Of a DNA stretch of 64,000 nucleotides, positions 36,445-45,024 are shown piece after piece; position 1 is the first letter of the stretch; every line of letters starts with the position of its first letter. Origin of the DNA: Gemmatimonadota bacterium. Its GTDB lineage: Bacteria > JAAXHH01. The translations under genes and the position numbers were made by a program. The stretch is taken from assembly GCA_009838645.1 (NCBI GenBank), contig VXRC01000029.1, positions 17,233-81,232 of the forward strand, read 5' to 3'. The notes beneath the pieces were generated by a model. It had not been told where the DNA came from and made no database searches. It worked only from the letters and a program-made list of their open reading frames with translations.

Positions 36445-36566
36445 GCAAAAACCTGACGGCCCCCTGACGGCCTCAGGGTCGCGCGCTCGGGACACAATAC
36501 GCGTGCACGAACCGGCCCGCGACCCTGCGTGGTTACAGGATGGTAACACGCCGGTTAAAACTAGGG

Positions 36567-36596
36567 TTGTGCCACCTGACGGAGACCGGATATATT
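36567..36596 (+). promoter_or_regulatory. Predicted promoter of the DUF6785-like gene
   Basis: TTGTGC (36567-36572) and TATATT (36591-36596) are 18 bases apart, with transcription expected near 36604 and a leader of about 60 bases to the ATG at 36665. Confidence 0.5.
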
Positions 36597-36664
36597 GATT
36601 GGCGTACAGTATCCAGATCTTTTCCCCCTCTAAAACCTGTTTTCCTGTTTCGGCGCACCGAATC

Positions 36665-38650
36665 ATGACATCCCTTACGCGAATCGGTATACCGCGACCC
36701 GGCATACTGCGATCGGCCGGCATTTCCCGCCGCGCCGTCGTCCTGGGGCTGGCACTCGCCGTCCTGATCAACATCTGGGTGCCCTTCGGCTCCTTCATCC
36801 TGCAGTCCTCCCGCATGACGGTAGGACACCTGCCGATCTCCGTCCTCATACCTTTCTTCTTCCTGCTCTTCATCGTCAACCCCGCCCTGCGAACGTGGCG
36901 GCCGACCTGGGTGCTGACCGGAAACGAACTGGCCCTGGTCTTCGTGATGATGTTCGTTTCCTCCCTCGTGCCGGGCAAGGTACTGGTCGCCTATCTCATG
37001 GGGGTCATCGCGACGCCGTACTATTTCGCGCGGCCCGAAAACCAGTGGGCGGTCACTTTTTTCGAGTACCTGCCCGACTGGCTGCTGGTGAGCGGTCAGG
37101 GCAATACGCTGGTGTGGTTCTACGAAGGGATCCCGGAGGGGGCCGGCGACGTCATCTGGGGACCCTGGTTCCCGCCCCTCTTCTGGTGGCTGACCTTCTT
37201 CGTGATGCTCTTCTTCATGGGTGCCTGCATGTCCACCATCATGCGGAGGACGTGGGTGGCCCACGAGCGGCTGACCTTTCCGCTCGTCCGGATGGCGGTC
37301 GACCTTATCCGCCACGACGACCGGACGGAACGGACTTTCCCGGGATTCGCCTACGACCGATTGTTCCAGATGGGCTTCGGCCTCACGCTGGCCCTCATGA
37401 TCTGGAACATCGCCGCGTTCTGGGGGGCCATCTCGCCCATTCCCATCGGTGCGCTTTACCGAACCACGATGATACTGGTGGAAGGCACCGATGCCATCCG
37501 GGTCAGCGTCAACATATATGCCCTTTGCTTCGCCTTCCTGGCGCCGCTCGAGATCACCTTCAGCCTGTGGTTCTTCGCCCTGTGCGGCGTGCTGGAAGGC
37601 GGCCTGCTCGACCGCGTCGGACTCCAGTTTTCCGACAGTCCGGTGGGGGTGAACGCCGTGGTAAAGGCCCAGTTTTTCGGCGGGTTCATCGTCTTCGTCT
37701 TCTGGCACCTGTGGACGGCCCGCGCGCAGATCGCCGACGTCTTTCGGCAGGCTCTGCGCGGCGGTGAGCAACCGCCCACGGAGTTGATGTCCTATCGCGT
37801 CGCCGTGCTCGGCCTGGCGGGCAGCGTAGTGTACCTGGTGGCCTGGCTGGTGGGTTCGGGGCTGTCCTGGCAGGTGGTGCCGGTATTCCTGTTTTTCCTC
37901 TTCGTGCTGTACCTGGGCACGGCGCGGATCATCGCCCAGACGGGCCTGGCCTTTCTGGATCTGCCGGTCAACGCCCACCATTTCACCATTCTGACCCTGG
38001 GATCGGGGAACATCGACCACCAGAGCCTCACCACCCTTGGCCTGGGATCCGCCTATGCCCGAAACTGGCGGGGCATGGGCATCGGCACGATCGCCCAGTC
38101 GGACAAGGTGATGTCCGACCTGCGGCAGGACAAGCGGGGGATCCTCGCCCTCATGATCGCCACCTTCGTTATCAGCCTGCTTACCTCCGTGCTGTACACG
38201 GTCTACATCGGAAATACGACCGTAGGCGCGTACAACTTCGGCGAGCGCGACGCCTTCGGAGGCATCAACGAGTCTTACTACGACGACATTGTGCGCTGGA
38301 TCCGGAACGCCAACCAGTTGCAACCGCCCGAGTTCCTGTTCATGGCCCTCGGCGGCGTCATCATGCTCGTCATGACGGCACTGACCTACCGGTTTCCCGG
38401 CTGGCCCCTGGCGCCGGTGGGTTTCACCGTGGCCTTCGCCGACGTCACCCGGCTCCTCATGTTCTCGCTGTTCCTGGCCTGGCTGATCAAGATGCTGCTG
38501 CTGCGGCTCGGCGGGGTGACGTTCTACCGCAGGGCCCAGCCATTTGCCTGGGGCGTGCTCGTGGGGTACACTACGGGGGTTTTCCTCGGGTTCGTCGTGG
38601 ACTGGATCTGGTTCCCGGGGCAGGGGCACGCCCTGCACGAATGGACGTAG
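36665..38650 (+). CDS. Polytopic membrane protein, DUF6785/DUF6784 type
   Basis: The 661-residue protein has about 14 hydrophobic helices (for example VVLGLALAVLINIWVPFGSF and VLYLGTARIIAQTGLAFLDL). It resembles the DUF6785 family, which has a loose likeness to oligopeptide transporters. The amphipathic NAHHFTILTLGSGNIDHQSL region lies near residue 437. The ATG at 36665 is chosen over the TTG at 36599 because the latter lies beside the predicted promoter -10. Function is unknown; transport is a reasonable inference only. It stands alone and converges on the DHDPS-family gene. Confidence 0.75.
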   Translation: MTSLTRIGIPRPGILRSAGISRRAVVLGLALAVLINIWVPFGSFILQSSRMTVGHLPISVLIPFFFLLFIVNPALRTWRPTWVLTGNELALVFVMMFVSSLVPGKVLVAYLMGVIATPYYFARPENQWAVTFFEYLPDWLLVSGQGNTLVWFYEGIPEGAGDVIWGPWFPPLFWWLTFFVMLFFMGACMSTIMRRTWVAHERLTFPLVRMAVDLIRHDDRTERTFPGFAYDRLFQMGFGLTLALMIWNIAAFWGAISPIPIGALYRTTMILVEGTDAIRVSVNIYALCFAFLAPLEITFSLWFFALCGVLEGGLLDRVGLQFSDSPVGVNAVVKAQFFGGFIVFVFWHLWTARAQIADVFRQALRGGEQPPTELMSYRVAVLGLAGSVVYLVAWLVGSGLSWQVVPVFLFFLFVLYLGTARIIAQTGLAFLDLPVNAHHFTILTLGSGNIDHQSLTTLGLGSAYARNWRGMGIGTIAQSDKVMSDLRQDKRGILALMIATFVISLLTSVLYTVYIGNTTVGAYNFGERDAFGGINESYYDDIVRWIRNANQLQPPEFLFMALGGVIMLVMTALTYRFPGWPLAPVGFTVAFADVTRLLMFSLFLAWLIKMLLLRLGGVTFYRRAQPFAWGVLVGYTTGVFLGFVVDWIWFPGQGHALHEWT

Positions 38651-38703
38651 TCGTGCGGGGGAGAGTCACGGTGGGAAGTCCTTGGGCGCGGGCGAGTCGC
38701 GTA

Positions 38704-38745
38704 GGGCGATGGGCGAGCCACGCCGGGCGATGGGCGAGCCACGCC
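38704..38745. repeat. 21-bp tandem repeat, two copies
   Basis: Exact 21-bp copies occupy 38704-38724 and 38725-38745, with a diverged copy just upstream (38684-38703). They lie in the convergent spacer between the DUF6785-like and DHDPS-family genes. Confidence 0.85.
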
Positions 38746-38754
38746 GGGGCCGAC

Positions 38755-38806
38755 TACCGTCACCGTATATACAATGGCTCTACCGTCACTGTATAAACAA
38801 TGGCTT
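38755..38806. repeat. 26-bp duplication of the DHDPS-family gene 3' end
   Basis: The unit at 38781-38806 encodes the last residues and stop of the DHDPS-family gene (KPLFIQ, stop). The adjacent unit at 38755-38780 is a copy with four mismatches that would read EPLYIR, stop, in its own frame. Confidence 0.88.
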
Positions 38807-39694
38807 CACTTCCCGCAAGAGCCGGTCGATCTCGGCGAGGTCGTGCCGATCCAGCCTCCCCGGCGCCCGCGTGCAGGTCGACGCGATCAGGCCCCGCCGT
38901 TTCAGGATCTCCTTGCAGAAGATCACGCCTTGCAGGCTCTCGATGTTGATGAGGGGCAACAGCCGAGTGTGGATCTCCCGCGCGTCTTCCACGTCGCCGG
39001 ACCGGTAACGCTCGTAGAGGCGGACCAGCACGTCGGTGAACTCGCAGGCCGGCATGGTGCCGCTCGCGCCGCGGTTCAGCTCGTCGATGAACCAGCGTCC
39101 GCCGAACCCGGTGAAGACGCCGTGCAGTTCGTCCCCGCAGGTCTCCAGCAGCGCCGTCACCGAATGGCCCGGCGGCATCATCTCTTCCTTGATGTACTTC
39201 ACGTGCGGAATGTCCAGCAGCAACTCACGGATGACGGCCGGTGAGAGGCTGGAACCCAGCGGCGGATCGAAGTTCTGGATGAAAACGGGTTTCCCCATGG
39301 CTTCCGCGACCCGGCGGTAGTAGTCGACCAGGCCGTCCAGCCCGGGCTTGAGCACGTAGGGCGGCAGGGCGATGGCGCCATCGGCGCCGGCCTCGCGCGC
39401 GTGGCGGCTGAACATCACGGCGACCTCGGTACTCACCCCGGCCACGCCCGCGATCATGGGGATGCGCCCGTCCACCTGTTCCACGGCCACGTCCACGACC
39501 CTTTTCCGCTCGTCGTCCGAGAGCAGCCAGAACTCGCTCACCATGACGGGATAGACAATGCCGTGGGTGCCCGTATCCACGCAGAAATCGATCTGCCTTC
39601 GCAGTCCCTCCTCGTCCAGCGTGCCATCCTCGGCAAAGGGCGTCTGCGGTATGGTGAATATGCCGTGCCAGCCATGCCGGCCGTCGCTTTTCAT
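38786..39694 (-). CDS. Dihydrodipicolinate synthase/N-acetylneuraminate lyase family protein
   Basis: The 302-residue class I aldolase-like TIM barrel starts at the ATG at 39694, ahead of which lies AGGAGGT, and opens GWHGIFTIPQTPFAEDGTLD. The Schiff-base Lys is in HVKYIKEEM (near residue 172). The catalytic Tyr region is GIVYPVMVSEFWLLSDDERK, where the usual GTTGE is replaced by MVSEFW, so it is unlikely to be authentic DapA. A sugar-acid or keto-acid lyase/dehydratase role is more likely. It is divergent from aceE. Confidence 0.83.
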   Translation of the reverse strand: MKSDGRHGWHGIFTIPQTPFAEDGTLDEEGLRRQIDFCVDTGTHGIVYPVMVSEFWLLSDDERKRVVDVAVEQVDGRIPMIAGVAGVSTEVAVMFSRHAREAGADGAIALPPYVLKPGLDGLVDYYRRVAEAMGKPVFIQNFDPPLGSSLSPAVIRELLLDIPHVKYIKEEMMPPGHSVTALLETCGDELHGVFTGFGGRWFIDELNRGASGTMPACEFTDVLVRLYERYRSGDVEDAREIHTRLLPLINIESLQGVIFCKEILKRRGLIASTCTRAPGRLDRHDLAEIDRLLREVKPLFIQ

Positions 39695-39832
39695 GCCAAC
39701 CTCCTGTGATCGGAACTGCGGTCTCAGCCGTGTTTTCACGTCGCGCCAGGGGTATCCCGGGTACCATACCTGGGGTATCCCGGACACGCTTGCGGAAGGG
39801 GTCCGGGACGCGCCCGCAGACCAATATAATGA

Positions 39833-39862
39833 TTGACAGAAGGGGTGCCACGCACCTATTTT
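39833..39862 (+). promoter_or_regulatory. Predicted aceE-aceF promoter
   Basis: A perfect TTGACA (39833-39838) is followed after 18 bases by TATTTT (39857-39862). Transcription would start near 39869, about 60 bases ahead of the ATG at 39928. The design equals that of the exported TPR gene promoter. Confidence 0.55.
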
Positions 39863-39927
39863 GTTTCGTTGTTTTCGAATGGAAAAATGGCTCGCAGCCG
39901 ACGCGCAGAATACCCCGGGGAAGCTTG

Positions 39928-42600
39928 ATGACAACGGACGTGGAACCCGATGTAGCATCGCTGGAACTTCACGAATGGCTCGAATCGATTGAGTACGTCA
40001 TTTCGCAGGGCGACCCGGAGCGGACCCGCCGCATCCTCGCGGCACTGGAGTCCCGGGCCGCCGAGTCCGGCGTACGCCTTCCCTTCTCCGCCAACACGCC
40101 CTACGTCAACACATTTCCGGTCGAACTGCAGGAAGCCTATCCCGGCGACCGCGACCTGGAACGGCGCATCAAGAACATCGTGCGCTGGAACGCGCTTGCC
40201 ATGGTGGTCCGGGCCAATCGGGCCGACGGCTCCATCGGCGGGCACATCTCCACCTACGCGTCGTCCGCGACGCTCTACGAGGTGGGGTTCAACCACTTCT
40301 TCCGCAACCGGAACGGAAGCCACGAAGGCGATCTCCTCTTCGTCCAGGGCCACGCGGCGCCCGGCATCTACGCGCGGGCCTACCTGGAAGGCCGCATCTC
40401 CGAAGAGCAGCTCAAGAACTTCCGCCACGAGGTGAATACGCCCGGCCTGTCGTCCTATCCCCACCCATGGCTGATGCCGGACTTCTGGGAATTCCCCACG
40501 GTGTCCATGGGCCTCGGCGCCATCACCGGCATCTACCAGGCCCGTTTCATGAAATACCTGGAGAACCGGGGGATCAAGAAACCGAGCGATTCCAAGGTGT
40601 GGGTCATGATGGGCGACGGGGAGATGGACGAGCCCGAGTCCCTCGGCGCCATTACCGTGCCGGTCGTCGAAAACCTCGACAACCTCATCTTCGTGATCAA
40701 CTGCAACCTGCAGCGGCTCGACGGCCCGGTCCGTGGCAACCACAAGATCATCCAGGAGCTGGAGGCCATCTTCCGGGGCGCGGGATGGAACGTGATCAAG
40801 TGCATCTGGGGCAGCGACTGGGACCCCCTCCTGGAAAAGGACGGCGACGGGCTCCTCGTGAACCGCATGCACGAGACGGTGGACGGCCAGTACCAGAAGT
40901 ACAGCATGGCGTCCGGCGAATACATCCGGAACAAGTTCTTCGGCGTCCATCCGGACCTGAAGAAGATGGTGGAACACCTGTCCGATGCGCAGCTGCAGCA
41001 CCTGCGGCGGGGCGGCCACGATCCGCTCAAGGTCTACCACGCCTACAAGGCCGCCGTTGAGAACGATGGCGCGCCGACGGTCATCCTGATGAAGACGATC
41101 AAGGGATACGGACTGGGCGACAGCGGGCAGGGCGCCAACAGCACCCACCAGATCAAGAAGATGGAGGACAGAGACCTGCTGGCCTTCCGGGACCGGTTCC
41201 GGATCCCGGTTTCCGATGAAGACGTGGCCGAAGTGCCCTTCTACAAGCCGCCCGATGACAGCGAGGAGATCCAGTATCTTCATGAGCGGCGCAGGGCCCT
41301 CGGCGGCTACGTGCCCTCCCGGCGGACGACCTTCACGCCGCTTCACGCGCCGAAGCAGGACAAGTACCGCAAGTACTACGAGGGGACCGACCGGCAGGTG
41401 TCGACGACCATGGCCTTCGTCAACATCCTGTCGGACCTGATGCGCGACAAGGAAATCGGCAACCTGATCGTTCCCATCGTCCCCGACGAGGCCCGGACCT
41501 TCGGCATGGAGGCTCTGTTCCGGCAGTCCGGCATCTACTCCCCGGTGGGGCAGCTTTACGACCCGGTGGACAGCGAAACGCTCCTGTACTACCGCGAATC
41601 GAAAGACGGCCAGTTGCTGGAAGAGGGCATTTCGGAAGCGGGCGCCATGTCGTCCTTCATCGCCGCCGGCACGGCCTACGCCACCTACGACATCAACACC
41701 ATCCCCTTCTTCATCTACTATTCCATGTTCGGCCTGCAGCGCGTCGGCGACCTGGTCTGGTCCGCGGGCGATATGAGATGCAAGGGATTCCTCGTCGGCG
41801 CCACGTCGGGGCGGACCACGCTGGCAGGCGAAGGGCTCCAGCACCAGGACGGCAACAGCCACCTGCTGGCCTACCCCGTGCCGAACCTGCTGGCCTACGA
41901 CCCGGCCTACGGCTACGAACTGGCGGTGATCATCGAAGAGGGCATCCGGCGCATGTACGAGGAACAGGAAGACGTGTTCTACTACCTGACCGTGCACAAC
42001 GAGAACTACGCCATGCCGCCCATGCCCGGCGACCCCGAGGCGACCCGGGAGGGCATCCTCAAGGGGATGTACCTCTTCCGCGAATCGGAAATGGAGGACG
42101 GCGGCCTGCGCGTCCAGCTCTTCGGCAGCGGCGCCATCCTGAACGAGGTGCTCAAGGCCGGCCGGATCCTGGAGGAACAGTACGGCGTGGCCGCGGACGT
42201 CTGGAGCATCACCAGCTACAAGGCGCTGCACAACGAAGCGGTGGACGTGGAGCGGTGGAACATCATGCATCCCGAGGAAACGCCGCGCGTGCCCTACGTG
42301 ACTTCCTGCGTGGCCGACGTGCCGGGCCCCTACGTGGCGGCCTGCGATTACGTGAAAGCGCTGCCTGACACGGTGTCCGCCTGGTTCCCTGGCCACCTGA
42401 TCACGCTCGGTGCCGATGGCTTCGGACGCAGCGACAGCCGCGCAGCCCTGCGGGATTTCTTCGAGGTGGACGCCCGCTATATCGCGCTGTCCGCGCTCTA
42501 CGGCCTGATGCGCGACGGCAAACTGCCGGCTTCCACGCTGAAGCAGGCGATGTCCAACCTGGAGATCGACGCCGACAAGCCGAATCCGCTCATGCTGTAG
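39928..42600 (+). CDS. aceE: Pyruvate dehydrogenase E1 component, homodimeric type
   Basis: The 890-residue thiamine-diphosphate enzyme matches AceE in length. It has NTFPVELQEAYPGDRDLERR, the TPP motif GDGEMDEPESLGAITVP ending in FVINCNLQ, and the transketolase-like YIYYSMFG-type region near 593 (FFIYYSMFGLQRVGDL). It decarboxylates pyruvate and acetylates the E2 lipoyl group. The start at ATG 39928 begins before the family's conserved WLESIEYVI. aceF follows 86 bases later. The last about 60 bases of the gene are duplicated just after the stop. Confidence 0.96.
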   Translation: MTTDVEPDVASLELHEWLESIEYVISQGDPERTRRILAALESRAAESGVRLPFSANTPYVNTFPVELQEAYPGDRDLERRIKNIVRWNALAMVVRANRADGSIGGHISTYASSATLYEVGFNHFFRNRNGSHEGDLLFVQGHAAPGIYARAYLEGRISEEQLKNFRHEVNTPGLSSYPHPWLMPDFWEFPTVSMGLGAITGIYQARFMKYLENRGIKKPSDSKVWVMMGDGEMDEPESLGAITVPVVENLDNLIFVINCNLQRLDGPVRGNHKIIQELEAIFRGAGWNVIKCIWGSDWDPLLEKDGDGLLVNRMHETVDGQYQKYSMASGEYIRNKFFGVHPDLKKMVEHLSDAQLQHLRRGGHDPLKVYHAYKAAVENDGAPTVILMKTIKGYGLGDSGQGANSTHQIKKMEDRDLLAFRDRFRIPVSDEDVAEVPFYKPPDDSEEIQYLHERRRALGGYVPSRRTTFTPLHAPKQDKYRKYYEGTDRQVSTTMAFVNILSDLMRDKEIGNLIVPIVPDEARTFGMEALFRQSGIYSPVGQLYDPVDSETLLYYRESKDGQLLEEGISEAGAMSSFIAAGTAYATYDINTIPFFIYYSMFGLQRVGDLVWSAGDMRCKGFLVGATSGRTTLAGEGLQHQDGNSHLLAYPVPNLLAYDPAYGYELAVIIEEGIRRMYEEQEDVFYYLTVHNENYAMPPMPGDPEATREGILKGMYLFRESEMEDGGLRVQLFGSGAILNEVLKAGRILEEQYGVAADVWSITSYKALHNEAVDVERWNIMHPEETPRVPYVTSCVADVPGPYVAACDYVKALPDTVSAWFPGHLITLGADGFGRSDSRAALRDFFEVDARYIALSALYGLMRDGKLPASTLKQAMSNLEIDADKPNPLML

Positions 42601-42663
42601 CAGGCTGAAACAGGCGAAGTCCGACCCGGAGACCGGCGCCTACTAGCCGAATCCGCTCATGCT
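42537..42663. repeat. Diverged 67-bp-period duplication of the aceE 3' end
   Basis: 42537-42596, coding for the C-terminus of AceE, and 42604-42663, in the aceE-aceF spacer, agree at 52 of 60 bases with no gaps; the last 19 are identical. In the original frame the copy reads LKQAKSDPETGAY, stop, PNPLML, against LKQAMSNLEIDADKPNPLML in the gene. Confidence 0.9.
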
Positions 42664-42686
42664 AATGGCAGGGAGAAGCAAGACCT

Positions 42687-44138
42687 ATGGCGACGCCTTT
42701 CAATCTTCCGGCGCTGGGTGAAAACGTCGACGCGGGTACCGTGGTGGGTATCCTGGTCGCCGTCGGGGATCAAGTCGAAGAAAACCAGCCCGTCCTGGAG
42801 ATCGAGACCGACAAGGCCAACCTCGAGGTGCCGTCGGGATTCAGCGGGGTGGTGACGGAGATCCTCGTGGAGAACGGCGCGACGGCCGAGGTGGGCGCTC
42901 CAGTCCTGATGTATGAAGAAGGGGCGGGGGAGGGCGCGGCTGATGGCGAGGACACGGCAGCCGGCGAGGCCGCGGCAGCAGCCGTAGAGACCACGACGCC
43001 GGCAGCCGGCGAGGCCGCCGCCGCGGAAGCACATGAACAGGCGGAAGCCGAAGCGCCTGCCGAGGAAACCCGCGAGCCCACCCCAGAGTCCTCTCAGACG
43101 CCGTCTGCGCCGCCTGCAACGACCGCTTCGCCGGAACCGAGTACGCCGCCTGCCGCGGACGCGGGTTCCCCAGAGAAAACCGCAGCGCCTTCACCGCCGG
43201 CCCCGGTCGTTCCCGCGGCCACTTCCACTTCAGGCGCGCCGGTACCCGCGGCGCCTTCCGTACGCCGCTTCGCCCGGGAGATCGGCCTCGACATCGGCCA
43301 GGTACCGGGAACCGGTCCCGACGGCCGCATATCCGTCGAAGACGTCAAATCTCATTCCAGGCAGTTGAGCGCCGGCCGCGCGCCCGGTGGCCCTGCACCA
43401 TCCGTTCCGGCATCGCTGCCGGACTTCGCGAAATGGGGCCCGGTGGAAACCGAGCCCATGAGCAACCTGCGCCGTGCCGCCGCGGAACACCTGTCCGCCG
43501 CGTGGACGAACATCCCTCACGTCACCTACGCCGACAAGGCCGACGTCACCGACATGGAAGCCCTGCGCAAGCAGTTCGGTCCCGCGGCCGAAGCCGCCGG
43601 CGGCAAGCTGACCATGACCGCCATCGCCCTGAAGATCGTGGCCGCGGCGCTCAAGCGCTTTCCCCTCTTCAATGCCAGCGTCGACATGGCTGGCCAGGAG
43701 ATCATCCACAAGAAGTACTACCACGTGGGCGTGGCCGTCGATACGGACCGCGGCCTGGTCGTGCCGGTCATCCGGGACGTGGACCGAAAGAACATGGTCG
43801 AACTGTCTGTCGAACTTTCCGAGGTCGCCGCCCGGGCGCGGGACAGGAAGCTCCCGCCGGACGATATGCAGGGGAACACCTTCACGATCTCGAACCTGGG
43901 CGGGTTCGGCGGGACCTTCTTCGCGCCGATCATCAATGCGCCCGACGTGGCCATCCTGGGGCTGGCGCGCAGCCGCATGGAACAGGTCTACGTGGATGGC
44001 GCGTTCCAGCCGCGTCTCATGCTGCCGCTGATGATCTCCTACGACCACCGGCTCATAGACGGCGCGGACGGCGCCCGCTTCATGCAGTGGCTCGTACAGG
44101 CCTTCGAGGAACCCTTCCTGCTCAGCCTGGAGGGTTGA
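42687..44138 (+). CDS. aceF: Pyruvate dehydrogenase E2, dihydrolipoamide acetyltransferase
   Basis: The 483-residue protein has one N-terminal lipoyl domain (lipoyl Lys in EIETDKANLEV, near residue 39), then a roughly 110-residue Ala/Pro/Thr/Glu-rich linker. A peripheral-subunit-binding domain follows (SVRRFAREIGLDIGQVPGTG, about 190-225), then the catalytic CAT domain ending with the active-site SYDHRLIDGADG. The ATG follows GGCAGGGAGAAGC. No lpd gene for E3 lies next to it. Only one lipoyl domain is present, against up to three in enterobacteria. Confidence 0.95.
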   Translation: MATPFNLPALGENVDAGTVVGILVAVGDQVEENQPVLEIETDKANLEVPSGFSGVVTEILVENGATAEVGAPVLMYEEGAGEGAADGEDTAAGEAAAAAVETTTPAAGEAAAAEAHEQAEAEAPAEETREPTPESSQTPSAPPATTASPEPSTPPAADAGSPEKTAAPSPPAPVVPAATSTSGAPVPAAPSVRRFAREIGLDIGQVPGTGPDGRISVEDVKSHSRQLSAGRAPGGPAPSVPASLPDFAKWGPVETEPMSNLRRAAAEHLSAAWTNIPHVTYADKADVTDMEALRKQFGPAAEAAGGKLTMTAIALKIVAAALKRFPLFNASVDMAGQEIIHKKYYHVGVAVDTDRGLVVPVIRDVDRKNMVELSVELSEVAARARDRKLPPDDMQGNTFTISNLGGFGGTFFAPIINAPDVAILGLARSRMEQVYVDGAFQPRLMLPLMISYDHRLIDGADGARFMQWLVQAFEEPFLLSLEG

Positions 44139-44244
44139 CCGGGCGGCCGGGACCTTCTAACCCGACCGGTCCCTCCGGTCCTGCCGGATCGAACCTGCAG
44201 GACTGAACCCTGATATGCCGGCCAGACCACATCCCGAAAAGAAA

Positions 44245-44273
44245 ACGAGGCGGTCCTTGCCGAACCGCCCCGT
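44245..44273 (-). terminator. Terminator of the putative selenoprotein gene, possibly bidirectional
   Basis: ACGGGGCGGT and ACCGCCTCGT pair around a 9-base loop, followed on the minus strand by TTTTCTTTTC. It lies 54 bases after the stop at 44328 and about 107 bases after the aceF stop, so it may serve both converging units. Confidence 0.8.
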
Positions 44274-44327
44274 CTATTAGTCTTCCTTCGTGCTGTAGTT
44301 GAACCCTGATTCCCCGCTACAGGGAGA

Positions 44328-44909
44328 TCAGTCCACGGTCTCCATCGTCGTTGCCACCGATTTCAAAAGTCTGTCTTTCATATTCCACACCGTGTAACCG
44401 GCGTCGATCAGCCCGGTAGGCGCGTCCTTCCATTCGGCATCCGCGCCGTAGAGGAAATAGGCGTCCCAGACCATGGGGTCCTTGTGTTCCAGTTCCCCCG
44501 ACTTCTTGTACCAGAACCCCAGCGCGTTCGCGGGGTCCCACATCTGGCTGACCCGTTTGTCGGTGAACACTTGTTCCGCCGCGATCTTGGCCGTATTGAC
44601 CGCATCGTTCCTGAGTATCCGCTGCCAGACCACGTAGACCCGGAGGTCATCGGAGGGAAACTTCTTCAATATCTCTTGCTGCACCGCCCCGGCGCCGCTT
44701 ATGCAGTGGCCTCAAGTAGGAGAGAACATCACGACGAGGCGGATCTTGCCCGTATCGCCGTTGAACGCCTTCTTGAAGTCCACGAGGCTGAGCGGTTCCG
44801 GGTTGAAGCCGGTGTTGGTGTTGAGTTGGGCGCCGGCCTGCGAAGCCCACGACAGGGCTCCGGCCAGGATCAGCGCGGTGATCATGCGGATTCGGTTTGT
44901 CATTTGCAT
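44328..44909 (-). CDS. Exported thioredoxin-like protein, candidate selenoprotein with UGHC motif
   Basis: The frame runs from ATG 44909 to stop 44328 (194 codons) with a single internal TGA at codon 66 (44712-44714). Before it: a signal peptide (MITALILAGALSWASQAGA) and KIRLVVMFSPT, the strand leading to a thioredoxin active site. After it, in the same frame: GHCISGAGAVQQEILKKF and LRVYVVWQRIL. The TGA therefore replaces the first Cys of C-G-H-C, as in known Sec-containing redox proteins. A SECIS-like hairpin lies 13-34 bases after the TGA, and a promoter and terminator flank the gene. The alternative is a nonsense mutation. No sel genes are in the window to confirm decoding. Confidence 0.65.
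44678..44698 (-). promoter_or_regulatory. Candidate bacterial SECIS hairpin
   Basis: On the minus strand, GCGCCG and CGGTGC form a 6-bp stem (one G-U pair) with a GGG apical loop. A G-A mismatch and two more G-C pairs extend it. The loop starts after 22 bases from the TGA. A loop of 3-14 nt with G among the first two bases, a stem of 4-16 bp and a distance of 16-37 nt are the published bacterial SECIS limits as I recall them, and this hairpin meets all three. GC-rich coding DNA can form such hairpins by chance. Confidence 0.5.
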
Positions 44910-44968
44910 CGATCCATTTTCAGGTGGTGAACTGAAGCCCCGGTCGTCCCGGGCCGGTCAGGTTATCT

Positions 44969-44998
44969 ATGATATCGACCTTTCCTGCGGATTGACAA
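44969..44998 (-). promoter_or_regulatory. Predicted promoter of the putative selenoprotein gene
   Basis: TTGTCA (44993-44998) and TATCAT (44969-44974) on the minus strand are 18 bases apart, giving a leader of about 53 bases to the ATG at 44909. This supports the gene being expressed. Confidence 0.58.
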
Positions 44999-45024
44999 GT
45001 GAAATCGTAAACCTTTCGAGCGGC

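Larger units (their letters stand above)
36104..36566. other. Divergent intergenic region / long 5' leader
   Basis: No coding sequence is supported in these 463 bases between the minus-strand M28-FtsX-pyr operon and the plus-strand DUF6785-like gene. The region holds the 16-bp repeat and a minus-strand promoter at 36416-36444, implying a leader of about 305 bases. I looked for a PyrR-binding consensus (ARUCCNGNGAGGYU) and did not see one. Confidence 0.5.

Noticed and set aside
44647..44850. A 67-codon open frame spanning the TGA region in another reading frame, suggesting a frameshifted gene
   Set aside because: The same-frame reading on both sides of the TGA gives coherent thioredoxin-like protein; the alternative frame is Arg-rich with no motif, so a frameshift is not needed.
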